Shown: positions 49,745 to 59,416, counted from the stretch's first letter. The stretch is 64,000 nt of DNA from Bacillota bacterium (GCA_013178305.1 JABLXB010000001.1:874253-938252); one strand, 5' to 3'. Notes: generated by a model not told the origin, from the letters alone. A program made the numbers and translations.

Positions 49745-50851
49745 GTGAGGAGAGTTCTGGCGCGAAGGGTCGAAGCGACGCGAAATGTGGCGTGCGGCGT
49801 GCCGCCAGCTCCGGCGGTGTCGCGCCCGATGGCGGCGGTTCTGGTGATGGCGATTCTGGCGGCAGTGGTTGCGGGGTGCATGCCCCTCGGCCCGCAGGCA
49901 GGACCGGAAGGTACGCCGGTCGATCCGAATCCACCTGAGAAGAGTGTCACTGTCGTGCTGCATTTCCCCGATAAGACCGGCAGGTGGCTCGAGATGGAGT
50001 CTCGGCCAGTCAGCGGCAACCAGAGCCCGGAAGTCATCGCGCTAGCCGAATGGGTTAGCGGCCCGAAGAGCCCAACCCTGGGGCAGTTCCTTCCGGCAGG
50101 GATGACGGCCGAACTGGTGGAGGTGAAGGACGGCACGGCGTTCGTGTCGCTCAGCCCGCAGATCAGGAACGTTGACCCGAAGCACGCGGCGCTGGTGTTG
50201 CAGGCCCTGGTTAACACGATGACGGAGGTCAGCGGGATTTCCCGCGTTCAGGTGCTGGTTGACGGCAAGAAGGAGGAGTCGCTGGCGAGAAACTACGCGG
50301 CGGAGCCACTGAAAAGGGACATGAACCCCGTGGCGCGGCAGGGATACCGGCCGATCCCCGACTGGGACGTCGAGGCCGGAGAAATGCTGGTCACCGGCCT
50401 GGTCACGGATGTGGACGCGAGTTCGCTGATAATCTCGTTGAGCAGGCTGAGAGTGCCGCCGGAGGTGTACTCCGGCAGCGGTCGCAGGGTGCTCCGCTTC
50501 GAAGGCACGGGTGCGCCTACCACAGGAGTGCCTGCGACGGGTGCAACACCCCTGCGGCCTGCCATCATGCTGTCGGAGCCGCCGATACTCCCACCTTCGC
50601 GGCAGCAGCCGCGCATAGTCACGCTGGGCGATACCCGCCCTCCTGCTCCCGACCAGGGCGTGATACTGAAGCTGAAAATGCCGCTGAAGGTGGCCGCCGA
50701 CGCGATCGTCCACAAGGAGGACGAGTCGCTCGCGCAGTGCGAGATAGCATTGAGCGATGTGAAAGCCGGGGACGTCGTCAGGATGATCCTCAACCGGGAC
50801 CAGAGCGTGAGGGCTATCGTCGTGTGCTACCAGGCGGGGCGGGCTGAGTAG
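49745..50851 (+). CDS. GerMN-domain lipoprotein
   Basis: Encodes 368 residues from GTG 49745 with GGGAGGGAG upstream; the in-frame ATG at 49829, directly before the signal peptide, is the alternative start. A hydrophobic segment ends in VVAGC, a lipobox. Residues about 65-175 match the GerMN (sporulation/spore germination) domain, including SPEVIALAEWVSGP, AELVEVKDGTAFVSLS and ALVLQALVNTMTEVSGISRVQVLVDGK. The last 170 residues, with a Pro/Thr-rich linker near 255-290, are not recognised. Family members act on the spore or cell surface; here a wall-associated role is also suggested by the L,D-transpeptidase gene that follows. Confidence 0.82.
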   Translation: MRRVLARRVEATRNVACGVPPAPAVSRPMAAVLVMAILAAVVAGCMPLGPQAGPEGTPVDPNPPEKSVTVVLHFPDKTGRWLEMESRPVSGNQSPEVIALAEWVSGPKSPTLGQFLPAGMTAELVEVKDGTAFVSLSPQIRNVDPKHAALVLQALVNTMTEVSGISRVQVLVDGKKEESLARNYAAEPLKRDMNPVARQGYRPIPDWDVEAGEMLVTGLVTDVDASSLIISLSRLRVPPEVYSGSGRRVLRFEGTGAPTTGVPATGATPLRPAIMLSEPPILPPSRQQPRIVTLGDTRPPAPDQGVILKLKMPLKVAADAIVHKEDESLAQCEIALSDVKAGDVVRMILNRDQSVRAIVVCYQAGRAE

Positions 50852-50933
50852 CCCAGCGGACGCCTTGAGTGGGCTCGGCGTTGTAGCAAGGATCGTGGTA
50901 CTAACCTGCAGCACTTGAAGGGAGCAATCCGAC

Positions 50934-51545
50934 GTGCATACGCTCAAGGTCGTCATGCTGCCAGTCGTCCTGTTCCTGGCTATCGGTTCCGCCGCCGGCA
51001 CGGCGGGTACGGCGGGGCGGCAACCGGTGGCCGTGACAGAGACCGGTCTGCAGGGAAGTGGTGCGCTGAAGGCTGGTGCGACAGCGATAGGAAGTGGTAC
51101 AACGGAGCGCGTCCCGGCGGATGGCACTACGGCGGAGAGTGCCGGCAAAACCCGCGAGGATGACTCAGAACTCTGGGTTGAGGTCGATCAATCTCAGCAA
51201 AGGGTGTTCGTTCACCAGGGAGGCAAAGTGGTCCAGACATTCGTCGCCTCCACGGGGATCTCCAGCAGCCCCACCTCCAATGGCACGTTCAGGATCGAAA
51301 ACCGCGGGGATTGGTTCTACAGCCCGAAGTACAAGCAGGGCGGCATGTACTGGGTATCGTTCATGAACCGGGGGGAGTTTCTCTTCCACAGCGTCCCCAT
51401 GGATGAGAACCGCAAGATCATCGCCCACGAAGCCGCCAAGTTGGGACAGAAGGCGTCCCATGGATGCATCCGGTTGTCGGTGGCTGACGCCAGGTGGTTC
51501 TACGAGAACATCCCGGCCAACACCAGAGTCGTCATTCACGATTGA
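50934..51545 (+). CDS. L,D-transpeptidase (YkuD domain)
   Basis: Encodes 203 residues from GTG 50934. An N-terminal signal peptide or anchor (5-25) is followed by an Ala/Gly/Thr-rich linker to about residue 78. The YkuD domain starts at LWVEVDQSQQRVFVHQGGKVV and contains the histidine FHSVPMDE and the catalytic SHGCIRLS. It forms 3-3 peptidoglycan cross-links or attaches proteins to the wall, outside the membrane. It follows the GerMN gene by 82 bases in the same direction; a shared transcript is possible. Confidence 0.93.
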   Translation: MHTLKVVMLPVVLFLAIGSAAGTAGTAGRQPVAVTETGLQGSGALKAGATAIGSGTTERVPADGTTAESAGKTREDDSELWVEVDQSQQRVFVHQGGKVVQTFVASTGISSSPTSNGTFRIENRGDWFYSPKYKQGGMYWVSFMNRGEFLFHSVPMDENRKIIAHEAAKLGQKASHGCIRLSVADARWFYENIPANTRVVIHD

Positions 51546-51796
51546 AGCATCGGCACTTGTCCAGCCAACCCCTCGGCGCCAAGTACGAAAACGGTATAGT
51601 GCATCGCGACCACCGGAAAGTACTCATGATCGCCCTGCTTCAACGCCAGCATGGTCAGTATCAGGCATCTCGGCAGATCGCCCGGTCCTCGTATTATGAC
51701 GACGCAATCGGCGGGCTTCAGCTCGCTAGACGTCGCGAACGAGATCTTGATTCCCCGACCACAATACGAAGCTGCAACCCATACATCGCCCCTTTT
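51536..51796 (-). other. Possible gene remnant without a start codon
   Basis: An 86-codon open stretch on the minus strand reads through ISFATSSELKPADCVVII and LTMLALKQGDHEYFPVV in a protein-like pattern, but it opens after a TGA with no supported start or ribosome site. The family is not recognised. The rest of 51546-51916 has no other coding signal. TTGACA at 51800-51805 lacks a matching -10 at 16-18 bases. Confidence 0.25.
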
Positions 51797-51916
51797 TCAT
51801 TGACATAGATCTAGCCAGCATGAACACCAATTCTGTAGGAGTTTTCCCATCGAGCTAGAAACGAACGAACATGAGTGCTTTGCCATTCTCAAGGGCGGTT
51901 CAGTGGGGGGCAAAAC

Positions 51917-54900
51917 ATGTCCAACGATAGGATACGGGAGTTCTTCGTTGAGTTCAGTGATCTGGCCCGTCAAGCCGCTAATGAAGAGGAACTACGGAGT
52001 GCCTTCCGGGCAGCTGCTATAAGCAAACTGGGAATCAGGGATCTAAAGCTCGAACGAGGGCGTCAAGACGTCCGTCGCAACCGGATCATAATCGAGTTCA
52101 AGGACAAGGGCCTCTTTAACAAGACGCAGACCAGCGCCAAGTTCCAAGAGTCTCTTCGCCAAATAGTTGATAAATACATCCCAATGCAGGCCGCAATGGA
52201 CAGCCGCGACAAATCTGACTACATCGGAGTGTGCTTTGACGGGGTGAGCCTCGCGTTCGTATTCATTGAGACAGACGAACGGGTACGGCTGAGTGATCTC
52301 CGAGAATTCGATGAGAAGAGTGCGGCCGTTCTTGCTGCGGCTCTGGACAACGACAACCGCCTCGAACTGACCCCAGAGAATTTCATAAACGATTTCGGCC
52401 CAGAATCGATAATTGCTCGCGACATGATCAAGGCCCTCTGGGAAGACCTCAATGTATTGCTTGATCGCAAGACTAATCGGGTTCAGATGTTGTTTGAAGA
52501 GTGGAATGACCTATTTGCACAGACAACGGGCCTGGGAGACATTGGGAAAGCGAAAATGGATAGGTTCTTGGCTTCCATAGGGTTGCCCTCTGGAGCCGAT
52601 TTGACTCGGGTACTCTTTGTTCTACATACGTATCATGCCACGGTGTTTAAGATGCTCGCGGCTGAGATGGTCTTGGCGAACAAGGTAATCCCCACACTAC
52701 CAGCAGAGTACTGCTTTGGCGTTTCCACCCTTGATGACGTGGCATTAGCGCAGACCCTCGAGCGGGACATTGAAGAGTCCGACCTATTTAGGCAAGCGAA
52801 TATTTTGAACTTCGTTGAAGGCTCCTTCTTTTCATGGTATTTGGTGAACCCGTCCGTCCGACTTATGCAAGCTGTTCGCGCAGCTCTGCAAAGGCTGGTT
52901 CTGTATCGCTTGACCGGATTGAAACACAGCCGAACCCGGGACATCATCAAGGAAGTCTATCAGGAGCTGGTACCTCCTGTGCTCCGTCATAACATAGGTG
53001 AGTACTTCACCCCTGAATGGCTAGTGGAGTTCACGCTGGACCGTGCCGGGTATTGTGGATCTCAGGTTCTGAGCAAGAAATACCTTGACCCGACGTGCGG
53101 CTCCGGCAGTTTCCTCATTCACGCTATCAACCGATACAAAGAGGCCGCGCGCTCGCAAGGGTGGACCGACAGCCAGATTATGCAAGGGATACTCGATCAC
53201 ATCTATGGATTTGACCTAAACCCGCTGGCGGTCCTCACCTCTCGGGTGAACTACCTTCTGGCCCTCTCGGAATTCATGTGCACCGCGTCTGACATAGAGA
53301 TTCCGGTGTATCAGGCGGATGCGGTCTATTCACCGACAATCAGTACGAAGACACCTGCGGCGAAGAGGACACGGGTCTACCAGATTGGGACTCGAAAGAA
53401 GACCGTCACCATTGAGCTGCCCGAAGACCTGATACAGTGTAACCGACTCTTTGCTCGTGTTCTCGAGATAATGGAACGATCGATCCGCTATGGATACAGC
53501 AAAGACGCGTTTATGTATGCTATCAGGGCCGAGCTCGACCGCAGTCAAGCGGCCTCCGTCTCACAGTGGGAGCCGTGGTTGCTGAAAATGTATTCAAAGA
53601 TCGAACAGCTTGAGAAGATGGACTGGAACAGGATTTGGTGTCGCATAGTACGCAATTACTTTGCGTCCGTGGCTGTGGGGCAATGCCAGGTGGTTGCCGG
53701 TAACCCCCCGTGGGTACGATGGTCAGAACTCCCAGAACGCTATAGGGAGAGGATTAAGCCGACTTGTGAGAGTTACGACATTTTCTCCAGAGACCGATTC
53801 TTTGGGGGAAATGAGCTTGACATCTCAGCCATGATAACCTACACAGTCGCCGATAGATGGCTGGCCGACAAGGGGATTTTAGCGTTTGTCATTACACAGA
53901 CTCACTTCCAGTCACAATCATCGGGAGGATTCAGGAAGTTCAGTTTTGGCGATACTCAACTGCGCGTATTATCAGTTGACGATTTTGTCCAAGTAAAGCC
54001 ATGGCCGAGACTCGGCAACAAACCAGCGGTAATCACGCTGCTCAAGGGCAAGGCGACGACATACCCCGTCCCATACCTTGTGTGGCGTAGGCGGACATCC
54101 AAGTATCTGTCCGAGGACGATTCATTGGACTCCGTCCGACAGTTCCTTGAGTATCGTTCTATGGAGGCAAATCGCTTGAGCGGTGAAGGGCAACGCTGGA
54201 GTATTCTAGATCCTGGACTAATCGAACGCTTGCTGGTATTGGACGGTGAAGACCCCAACATTGTCGGCCGGAAAGGGATCGTTACCGACTTGAACGGCGT
54301 CTACTTCGTTGAGCTGCTGGGGCCAGGTAGGCGTCCTGAAACCGTTCGATTTCGGACCAGGCCACAAGAGAGCAGGCAGTCGATTCCTCAACGAACCGAC
54401 GAGATTGAGTTTGATCTAGTCTATCCGTTGATTAAAGGGGCGAAGAATATATCAGCGTTCCGTGCTACAACGAGCTCACTCTTCGCCATAGTCCCTAATA
54501 AGCAGATTACGGTGTCCGGAATACCCGTGGAGAGCGTGTTGGCTCGTGACTACCCGGCCGCCCTGAGCTATCTCAAAGCGATCAATAGTTCGGGGCTCTT
54601 GGAGCGACGCTCTACCTGGCGGACGCGGCAAGCCCCAGTGTATAGAAGACTGGTAGCAGAAGGCAAGATCTCTCCATCTGAAGTCCCATTTTATGCCATT
54701 TATGATGTTGGACCCTATACATTTGCTCCTTACAAGGTCGTCTGGGCAGAGTTGGCAGGATCTCTACAGGCGGCCGTCATATCTAGCGCCGAAGTTCCTT
54801 TCGGAGGGGGCAGGAAGCCCATAGTGCCTGATCACAAGGTGTACTTCGCGGCTTTTTACGATGAGGACCATGCTCATTATGTGTGCGCGTTGCTCAATTC

Positions 54901-55132
54901 GAAACCAGTACGCACTTTTGTGGATAGCCTGACTATCAAACTCCAAGTTGGAACACTCTTCCGACATGTCCGGTTACCTGCCTATGATGCTGGTTGCCAT
55001 GAGCATCTTGAACTTGCTGCAGCCTCGAAGGCTGCTCACGAAAGCCTCCGATCGAAGAGTGGGAAAGATTTCCCTTACATCGTGGAGGCAATCGACTGCC
55101 TGGCGAACAGGGTACTTGGCACCCGTTGTTGA
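51917..55132 (+). CDS. Type IIG restriction-modification enzyme (N6-adenine methylase with N-terminal nuclease)
   Basis: Encodes 1,071 residues from ATG 51917 with GGGGGG upstream. Residues 45-65 hold a PD-(D/E)xK-like nuclease centre: Asp51, Glu60 and Lys62 in RQDVRRNRIIIEFKDKG. The gamma-class methylase has GEYFTPEWLVEFTL, motif I DPTCGSGSFL (from residue 391), YGFDLNPLA, and motif IV NPPW (residues 596-599). The C-terminal 350 residues should contain target recognition, with a TaqI-like end. A single chain would both methylate and cut. Lower GC than its neighbours suggests recent acquisition. Confidence 0.88.
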   Translation: MSNDRIREFFVEFSDLARQAANEEELRSAFRAAAISKLGIRDLKLERGRQDVRRNRIIIEFKDKGLFNKTQTSAKFQESLRQIVDKYIPMQAAMDSRDKSDYIGVCFDGVSLAFVFIETDERVRLSDLREFDEKSAAVLAAALDNDNRLELTPENFINDFGPESIIARDMIKALWEDLNVLLDRKTNRVQMLFEEWNDLFAQTTGLGDIGKAKMDRFLASIGLPSGADLTRVLFVLHTYHATVFKMLAAEMVLANKVIPTLPAEYCFGVSTLDDVALAQTLERDIEESDLFRQANILNFVEGSFFSWYLVNPSVRLMQAVRAALQRLVLYRLTGLKHSRTRDIIKEVYQELVPPVLRHNIGEYFTPEWLVEFTLDRAGYCGSQVLSKKYLDPTCGSGSFLIHAINRYKEAARSQGWTDSQIMQGILDHIYGFDLNPLAVLTSRVNYLLALSEFMCTASDIEIPVYQADAVYSPTISTKTPAAKRTRVYQIGTRKKTVTIELPEDLIQCNRLFARVLEIMERSIRYGYSKDAFMYAIRAELDRSQAASVSQWEPWLLKMYSKIEQLEKMDWNRIWCRIVRNYFASVAVGQCQVVAGNPPWVRWSELPERYRERIKPTCESYDIFSRDRFFGGNELDISAMITYTVADRWLADKGILAFVITQTHFQSQSSGGFRKFSFGDTQLRVLSVDDFVQVKPWPRLGNKPAVITLLKGKATTYPVPYLVWRRRTSKYLSEDDSLDSVRQFLEYRSMEANRLSGEGQRWSILDPGLIERLLVLDGEDPNIVGRKGIVTDLNGVYFVELLGPGRRPETVRFRTRPQESRQSIPQRTDEIEFDLVYPLIKGAKNISAFRATTSSLFAIVPNKQITVSGIPVESVLARDYPAALSYLKAINSSGLLERRSTWRTRQAPVYRRLVAEGKISPSEVPFYAIYDVGPYTFAPYKVVWAELAGSLQAAVISSAEVPFGGGRKPIVPDHKVYFAAFYDEDHAHYVCALLNSKPVRTFVDSLTIKLQVGTLFRHVRLPAYDAGCHEHLELAAASKAAHESLRSKSGKDFPYIVEAIDCLANRVLGTRC

Positions 55133-56574
55133 AGCCGTTGAAGTCCAGCCTTCTATTGGTGAACTCGCCTGCAGGACTATATCTGCTAGATATGGAACAA
55201 TACGGGAGGAGCACTGATAGGAAACTACAAGAACCGAGGTGTTGAGCATTGAAGCCGACCTCCTCAGAAGAAATTGAGCTCAACATCCAGCCAGATCCAT
55301 CCGTTCTCTTTAAGCTTGGTCGTTCGAATTTTACGCTGGCGTTTGCGTTAGGTGAATTCATCGACAATGCTTACGACGCACGTGGAACCACCTGCCCCGT
55401 CGTCGTGGAGATCACCACTGATGAACAGCATAAGACCATTATCGTTTCTGATAACGCATCGGGAATGGATGCTGAAGAACTCGAGGCTGCCCTGACCGTA
55501 GGTCGTACTAAGAAAGACAAGGACCATATTGGAATATTCGGGTTTGGACTGAAGGCAGCAGCAACATATCTTTCCGAACGATTTCGGATTGAAACATGTA
55601 AGAAGGGCGGGGCAACCATACTGAAAGTTGACGTTGACAGCAGGACATTTGACAAATGGCAATTAAGGGCTGAGGCCTTCCCAGTCTCATCGAGTACGAG
55701 CCATGGCAGTCGGCTTACCCTTAGCGAAGTTAACGTCAGCCTTGGCAATAGTGAAATCGAAAAAGCAAAGCGCGAAATTGCTGAAGTCTATCATCGTCTA
55801 ATTGTCTCAGGGAGACTAGAGGTCCTGGTTAATGGGGAACCAATTAAGGCTCCGGCGTTTGATTTGATCTCCGGGCTCAAATGGGACATTGATTTTGATG
55901 TCAACGGAAAGAGGGTTCACGGATGGGTAGGTGCAGGGCGTCCCGTGAGAATGGGCGGGCAGATGAACTTCACCCCCGGCTTTTACCTCGTCCGTAAGGA
56001 TAGAGTCGTCAAAAAAGGCGAGTGGATTGGAGTCAAGCCTCATTCTAGACTGAGAACAATGGTTGGCGAGATACAGCTCGACGACTTTGAGGTTAACAAC
56101 AATAAGACGGATTTCCTTAGAGGGACCCCGGCGTGGGTTGCGCTAGAATCGCAGATGACCCAGACAATAGCCTCCCTGAAACTGAAGAAGACCATATATA
56201 CAGGGACTACCAAGAAATCCCGATTCAAAGTGTCCAGCGCTGGGGAAGATACAACGCCAGGCCCTTCAAACCAGCAGGCTCCACAAGGCCACCAAACGAA
56301 AGGGCCTGCCTCTAGAACGTCGGCGGCGACGCCTCAGCCAAACGCCCCGGCGCCAGCTCCATCTAAGCCTGAACACCCGACCACAGCCGAAGATGGCAAC
56401 AAGCCGATGGTGTTCGTTGTTCACGGTCTCGATCACGTGGCTCGTGACGAGTGTGTGAAGATGTTGAAAGAACTTGGCCTATACCCCATCATACTGCAGG
56501 AAAGCCCAGCCACAGCCTTGATGGCGATTCTTGACAAGTTTGAGCTATATGCTAAGAAGTCTGTTTACGCAGTT

Positions 56575-56579
56575 GTCAT
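56575..56579. repeat. Target-site duplication, left copy (GTCAT)
   Basis: GTCAT lies immediately before the first base of the left terminal repeat and matches 58140-58144. Confidence 0.9.
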
Positions 56580-58139
56580 GGGACTGTTGAAAAAGTCGCT
56601 GAGTAGTGATGTAGGTTTAGGCTGTTGTCAGATCGGTCCGCAGGGATGAGGCATTCGGCCAGCTCGTAAGGGCTCGGCTGAGGGCTGCCCTCCTGGGGCC
56701 CGCCATGTACCGGAGAGCCTTCAGTATGTTGTGAGCCAGGGCTGCCAGATACCCTTCAGATTGGACTGCAGCCAAGCCATATCGGCGCAGCCTTTCCAGG
56801 CCCAGAGCGTCTAGGTGCGCAAAGATGCCTTCCACCACTGTCTTTCGGCGCCGCATCATCCTTTGGTAACGAATGGTTGAATTGCGTTCTTCGGCCCTAA
56901 TGAACTCTTGTTCATATTCCGAAAGCTGGACGAACCGGCGAACCGACCGCGGCGGTAGACAGGTCGTCTTAAGATTGCAGGCTTGACAGTCTCTAACCCG
57001 GGCAGCATACAGCCAGCATTCATGCCTCTTATCCCACGTACTGCGCTGCAGTATTCTCCCCGCTGGACATATCAAGTGTTTGGAATCCATGAGGTGAAAC
57101 TCTTTGCGTTTCTTGCGATGCTCAAGGTGTCGGGTGTGGAGCGGGATGTACGCCTCAATGCCGCGCTGTTCGAGGCATCGACGCAGCCTTCCGAGGCTGT
57201 AGCCGGTATCCGCAGTAAGCACTCGTATGTCTGCCGGCGCCTCATCAAGTAATTCAAGCACCACGTCAGGATCTCGGGTCGTGGAATGAGTCATCCGCTG
57301 AGCCAGGATGAACCCCCGCTCGTCGACTAAGACGTGATGCTTGTAGCTGAGGACAGCCTTCCTCTTCCCCATGGTCCGCCATCTCGCGTCTGGATCGCGC
57401 GGATGCAGCGGCAACCGCCCTTTCCCGTCCTGAAAGTACCGGCGGACGAGCCGACGCTTGGCAACCCGAAAGTCAGCCCACCGCGCCTCACGAACCGCCT
57501 CGCAACTGAAGAAGACGTCATTCTCCTTGATGGCTACACGGGCAAACTCCTCCGGCGAGAGGGTTGACGGGGACAACTTCTCGCCTGATACCGCTGCCGG
57601 AACAAGGCTCGAATCTACGTATGCCTGCCCAGTGGACAGGCCGGCCTGTGCCAATTGATGGTTCAACCGCGTCAGCAGGGAGCGAAACCCCTTGGGCCCC
57701 ACACGCTGCATGAATACCGTAATGGTGGAGTGATCAAAAACCTCGTCCTCGAGGCCAAGAAACAGGAACCAGCGAAACGCAAGATTCTCCGATATGGCCT
57801 CACAGAGTCGGCGGAACGATGGAATCCGGTAGACATATCCCAGCGTCAATGCGCGAACAAGAACTTCGGGAGGGATGGAAGGGCGTCCCTGGTCCGGGTG
57901 ATAGTCGAAGGAGAGCGGTTCAGCCAACTTTCTGAAGTCTATGCATGCCTCTACGCGCCTCAGTAGATGGTTTGCTGGAACAAAGGCATCAAGTGGCTTG
58001 TTCACGAACTCGAAAGACGATGCCGCTTCGTCTCATCCGGCCCAACGAGCATTACCGCACCCCCGGTGTCTCTCTTACAACCCCCATTTCGCCACCTTCC
58101 TTGTCCTTCCTGTGTCCAGCCGACTTTTTCAACAGTCCC
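56580..58139. mobile_element. IS1182-like insertion sequence, complete, 1,560 bp
   Basis: The left end GGGACTGTTGAAAAAGTCG (56580-56598) is the exact inverted copy of 58121-58139. Both ends are flanked by GTCAT. One transposase gene (56617-58005, minus strand) fills it. Perfect ends, an intact transposase and an intact target duplication indicate a recent insertion. Confidence 0.93.
56617..58005 (-). CDS. IS1182-family transposase
   Basis: Encodes 462 residues from GTG 58005. The N-terminal DUF772-type domain (RPSIPPEVLVRALTLGYVYRIPSFRRLCEAI) is followed by a DDE core with YVDSSLV (first Asp), VLTADTGYS (second Asp) and the late MMRRRKTVVEGIFAHL (Glu). A Cys-rich stretch (CQACNLKTTC) is usual for IS1182 members. 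It catalyses transposition and shows no damage. Confidence 0.92.
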   Translation of the reverse strand: MNKPLDAFVPANHLLRRVEACIDFRKLAEPLSFDYHPDQGRPSIPPEVLVRALTLGYVYRIPSFRRLCEAISENLAFRWFLFLGLEDEVFDHSTITVFMQRVGPKGFRSLLTRLNHQLAQAGLSTGQAYVDSSLVPAAVSGEKLSPSTLSPEEFARVAIKENDVFFSCEAVREARWADFRVAKRRLVRRYFQDGKGRLPLHPRDPDARWRTMGKRKAVLSYKHHVLVDERGFILAQRMTHSTTRDPDVVLELLDEAPADIRVLTADTGYSLGRLRRCLEQRGIEAYIPLHTRHLEHRKKRKEFHLMDSKHLICPAGRILQRSTWDKRHECWLYAARVRDCQACNLKTTCLPPRSVRRFVQLSEYEQEFIRAEERNSTIRYQRMMRRRKTVVEGIFAHLDALGLERLRRYGLAAVQSEGYLAALAHNILKALRYMAGPRRAALSRALTSWPNASSLRTDLTTA

Positions 58140-58144
58140 GTCAT
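58140..58144. repeat. Target-site duplication, right copy (GTCAT)
   Basis: GTCAT follows the right terminal repeat directly and matches 56575-56579. Confidence 0.9.
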
Positions 58145-58374
58145 ACTGACCCCGGACGATATGGCCTATTGTACGGCAAAGGACGAAGGCCCCGACCATG
58201 CCCGCCCTAGAGCACGGCAAAACGTGGTTTTTGAATTCGGCTATTTTGTCAAGTGGAGCCGGAAGAGAACAGTCTGTCTTTATAAGACAGGCTGCAACTT
58301 GGATCTGCCCACCGATGTGCAGGGTTTGCATTACCTTGCATTCAAGGACAGTGTTACGGAGGCTCGAGACCTTC

Positions 58375-59265
58375 TCAAGAAGGAACTGGAAGCGGCGCGC
58401 ATTTTGGAATCTGAGCCCGGAGCGATGTGCTGAAGATATCTAGGAGCCCGTTAGATGGGCACTGCGGGTTTACGGTAATGTCATGCATAGCGCGTAAGCC
58501 CTCTATTATTGCTGTACAATCCCCGATTTCTGACCCAACCCAGAGACGATCATACTTCTCGGCCATACGGTAGGTACTTCCACCACCTCCAAACGGATCG
58601 AGTACGATATCGCCGCGGTTCGTTGTGAGCAGGATAGCTCTCTCGGGAATCTTCGGATCCAGCTCGTTGATGCCGAACTCTCTGATCTTCGTGCTACGGT
58701 GTCGAACCGGTGTCACATCAACCCACACATCCGAGAGATTAATCCCAAGTGGGTGAACGCGGTCCTTATACCCACCCCAGTCGGGAAGAGGAGTCCCACA
58801 TCGGCGGCAGGTTGGCATCGGGTATCTCACACTGTCTCGATTAAAGGTAACCGGTTCGCCCTTAGTGAGGTATATAAGGGAATAATGAGCCGGATACAGC
58901 AGCTTTTGTCGCGCACCACAGGCCTTTATAGAGATGGCAATCCAATGGCGAAATGTCATCTTCTCCTGTGACATCAAGTAGTGGGCGAGAGATACGTTCC
59001 ACTTGGGAAGGTTGTATACGAAGAGACTACCCCCGTCCCTGATTACCCGTACGCATTCGTGAAGCCATTCTCTGCACCAATCGAGATAGTCCGAGTGAGC
59101 AATGCTATCCGATTTCCCATTCTTATACGACTTCCCCAAATTGAAGGGCGGATCGGCAAATACTGTATTGATAACGCCGGATCTCACTCCCCGTAGCATA
59201 TCAATGCAGTCTCCCTGAAAAACGATTCCCTTTTGCGTCTGCATGATCACTCTAAGACCAATCAT
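58375..59265 (-). CDS. Beta-class DNA methyltransferase (N6-adenine or N4-cytosine)
   Basis: Encodes 296 residues from ATG 59265, chosen for GGAGG seven bases upstream; ATG 59244 is the alternative. Motif IV DPPFNLG (38-44) comes before motif I DPFGGGGST (223-231), the beta-class order. An insert with CRRCG (153-157) may bind zinc. It transfers methyl groups from S-adenosylmethionine to DNA. It converges on, and overlaps by 59 bases, the end of the interrupted ATPase-TIR gene. No dedicated nuclease is paired with it here, so it may be an orphan or part of the same defence locus. Confidence 0.9.
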   Translation of the reverse strand: MIGLRVIMQTQKGIVFQGDCIDMLRGVRSGVINTVFADPPFNLGKSYKNGKSDSIAHSDYLDWCREWLHECVRVIRDGGSLFVYNLPKWNVSLAHYLMSQEKMTFRHWIAISIKACGARQKLLYPAHYSLIYLTKGEPVTFNRDSVRYPMPTCRRCGTPLPDWGGYKDRVHPLGINLSDVWVDVTPVRHRSTKIREFGINELDPKIPERAILLTTNRGDIVLDPFGGGGSTYRMAEKYDRLWVGSEIGDCTAIIEGLRAMHDITVNPQCPSNGLLDIFSTSLRAQIPKCAPLPVPS

Positions 59266-59416
59266 CGCACTGCCTCCATCCGGGGAATGGTTCCTTGGTT
59301 TGACACCCGCGTTTCTGGATCCTGCAAAGCTCCAGGAGAATCTGTAATGATCCGCATTGTGGCCTCGATAGCAGCCAATTAGTCCGCAGGAATTCCAGTC
59401 ACAGAAGGACGGTTTC

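Larger units (their letters stand above)
55249..58433 (+). pseudogene. GHKL-ATPase/TIR-like fusion gene interrupted by an insertion sequence
   Basis: TTG 55249 (GAGGTG upstream). Residues 1-330 form a GHKL/MORC-like ATPase, with GEFIDNAYDA (Glu36, Asp39, Asn40), SDNASGMD (Asp68) and GIFGFGLK (95-102). After a Pro/Ala/Thr linker, residue about 385 starts MVFVVHGLDHVARDEC, the PF10137-type TIR-like nucleotide-binding domain. At 56580 a 1,560-bp IS interrupts codon 444. After the IS the frame resumes as ILTPDDMAYCTAKDEGPDHA, ARQNVVFEFGYF and YLAFKDSVTEARDLLKKELEAA, ending at 58433. Removing the IS and one GTCAT copy gives 1,620 bases (539 residues) with no stop. The present N-terminal product would end inside the IS at 56649 and lack the NADase-like core. 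Such TIR-like domains act as NAD-cleaving or nucleotide-sensing effectors in phage defence. Confidence 0.88.

Noticed and set aside
51494-51808. Plus-strand 104-residue frame after the L,D-transpeptidase
   Set aside because: It begins inside the transpeptidase, is His/Arg/Gln-rich, and the opposite strand of the same stretch looks more protein-like.
51800-51828. TTGACA as a promoter for the type IIG gene
   Set aside because: No acceptable -10 hexamer is found at 16-18 bases downstream.
57941-58433. Independent gene at the right end of the first IS
   Set aside because: Only the part after 58140 is protein-like, and it is the continuation of the interrupted ATPase-TIR gene; the earlier part is antisense to the transposase.
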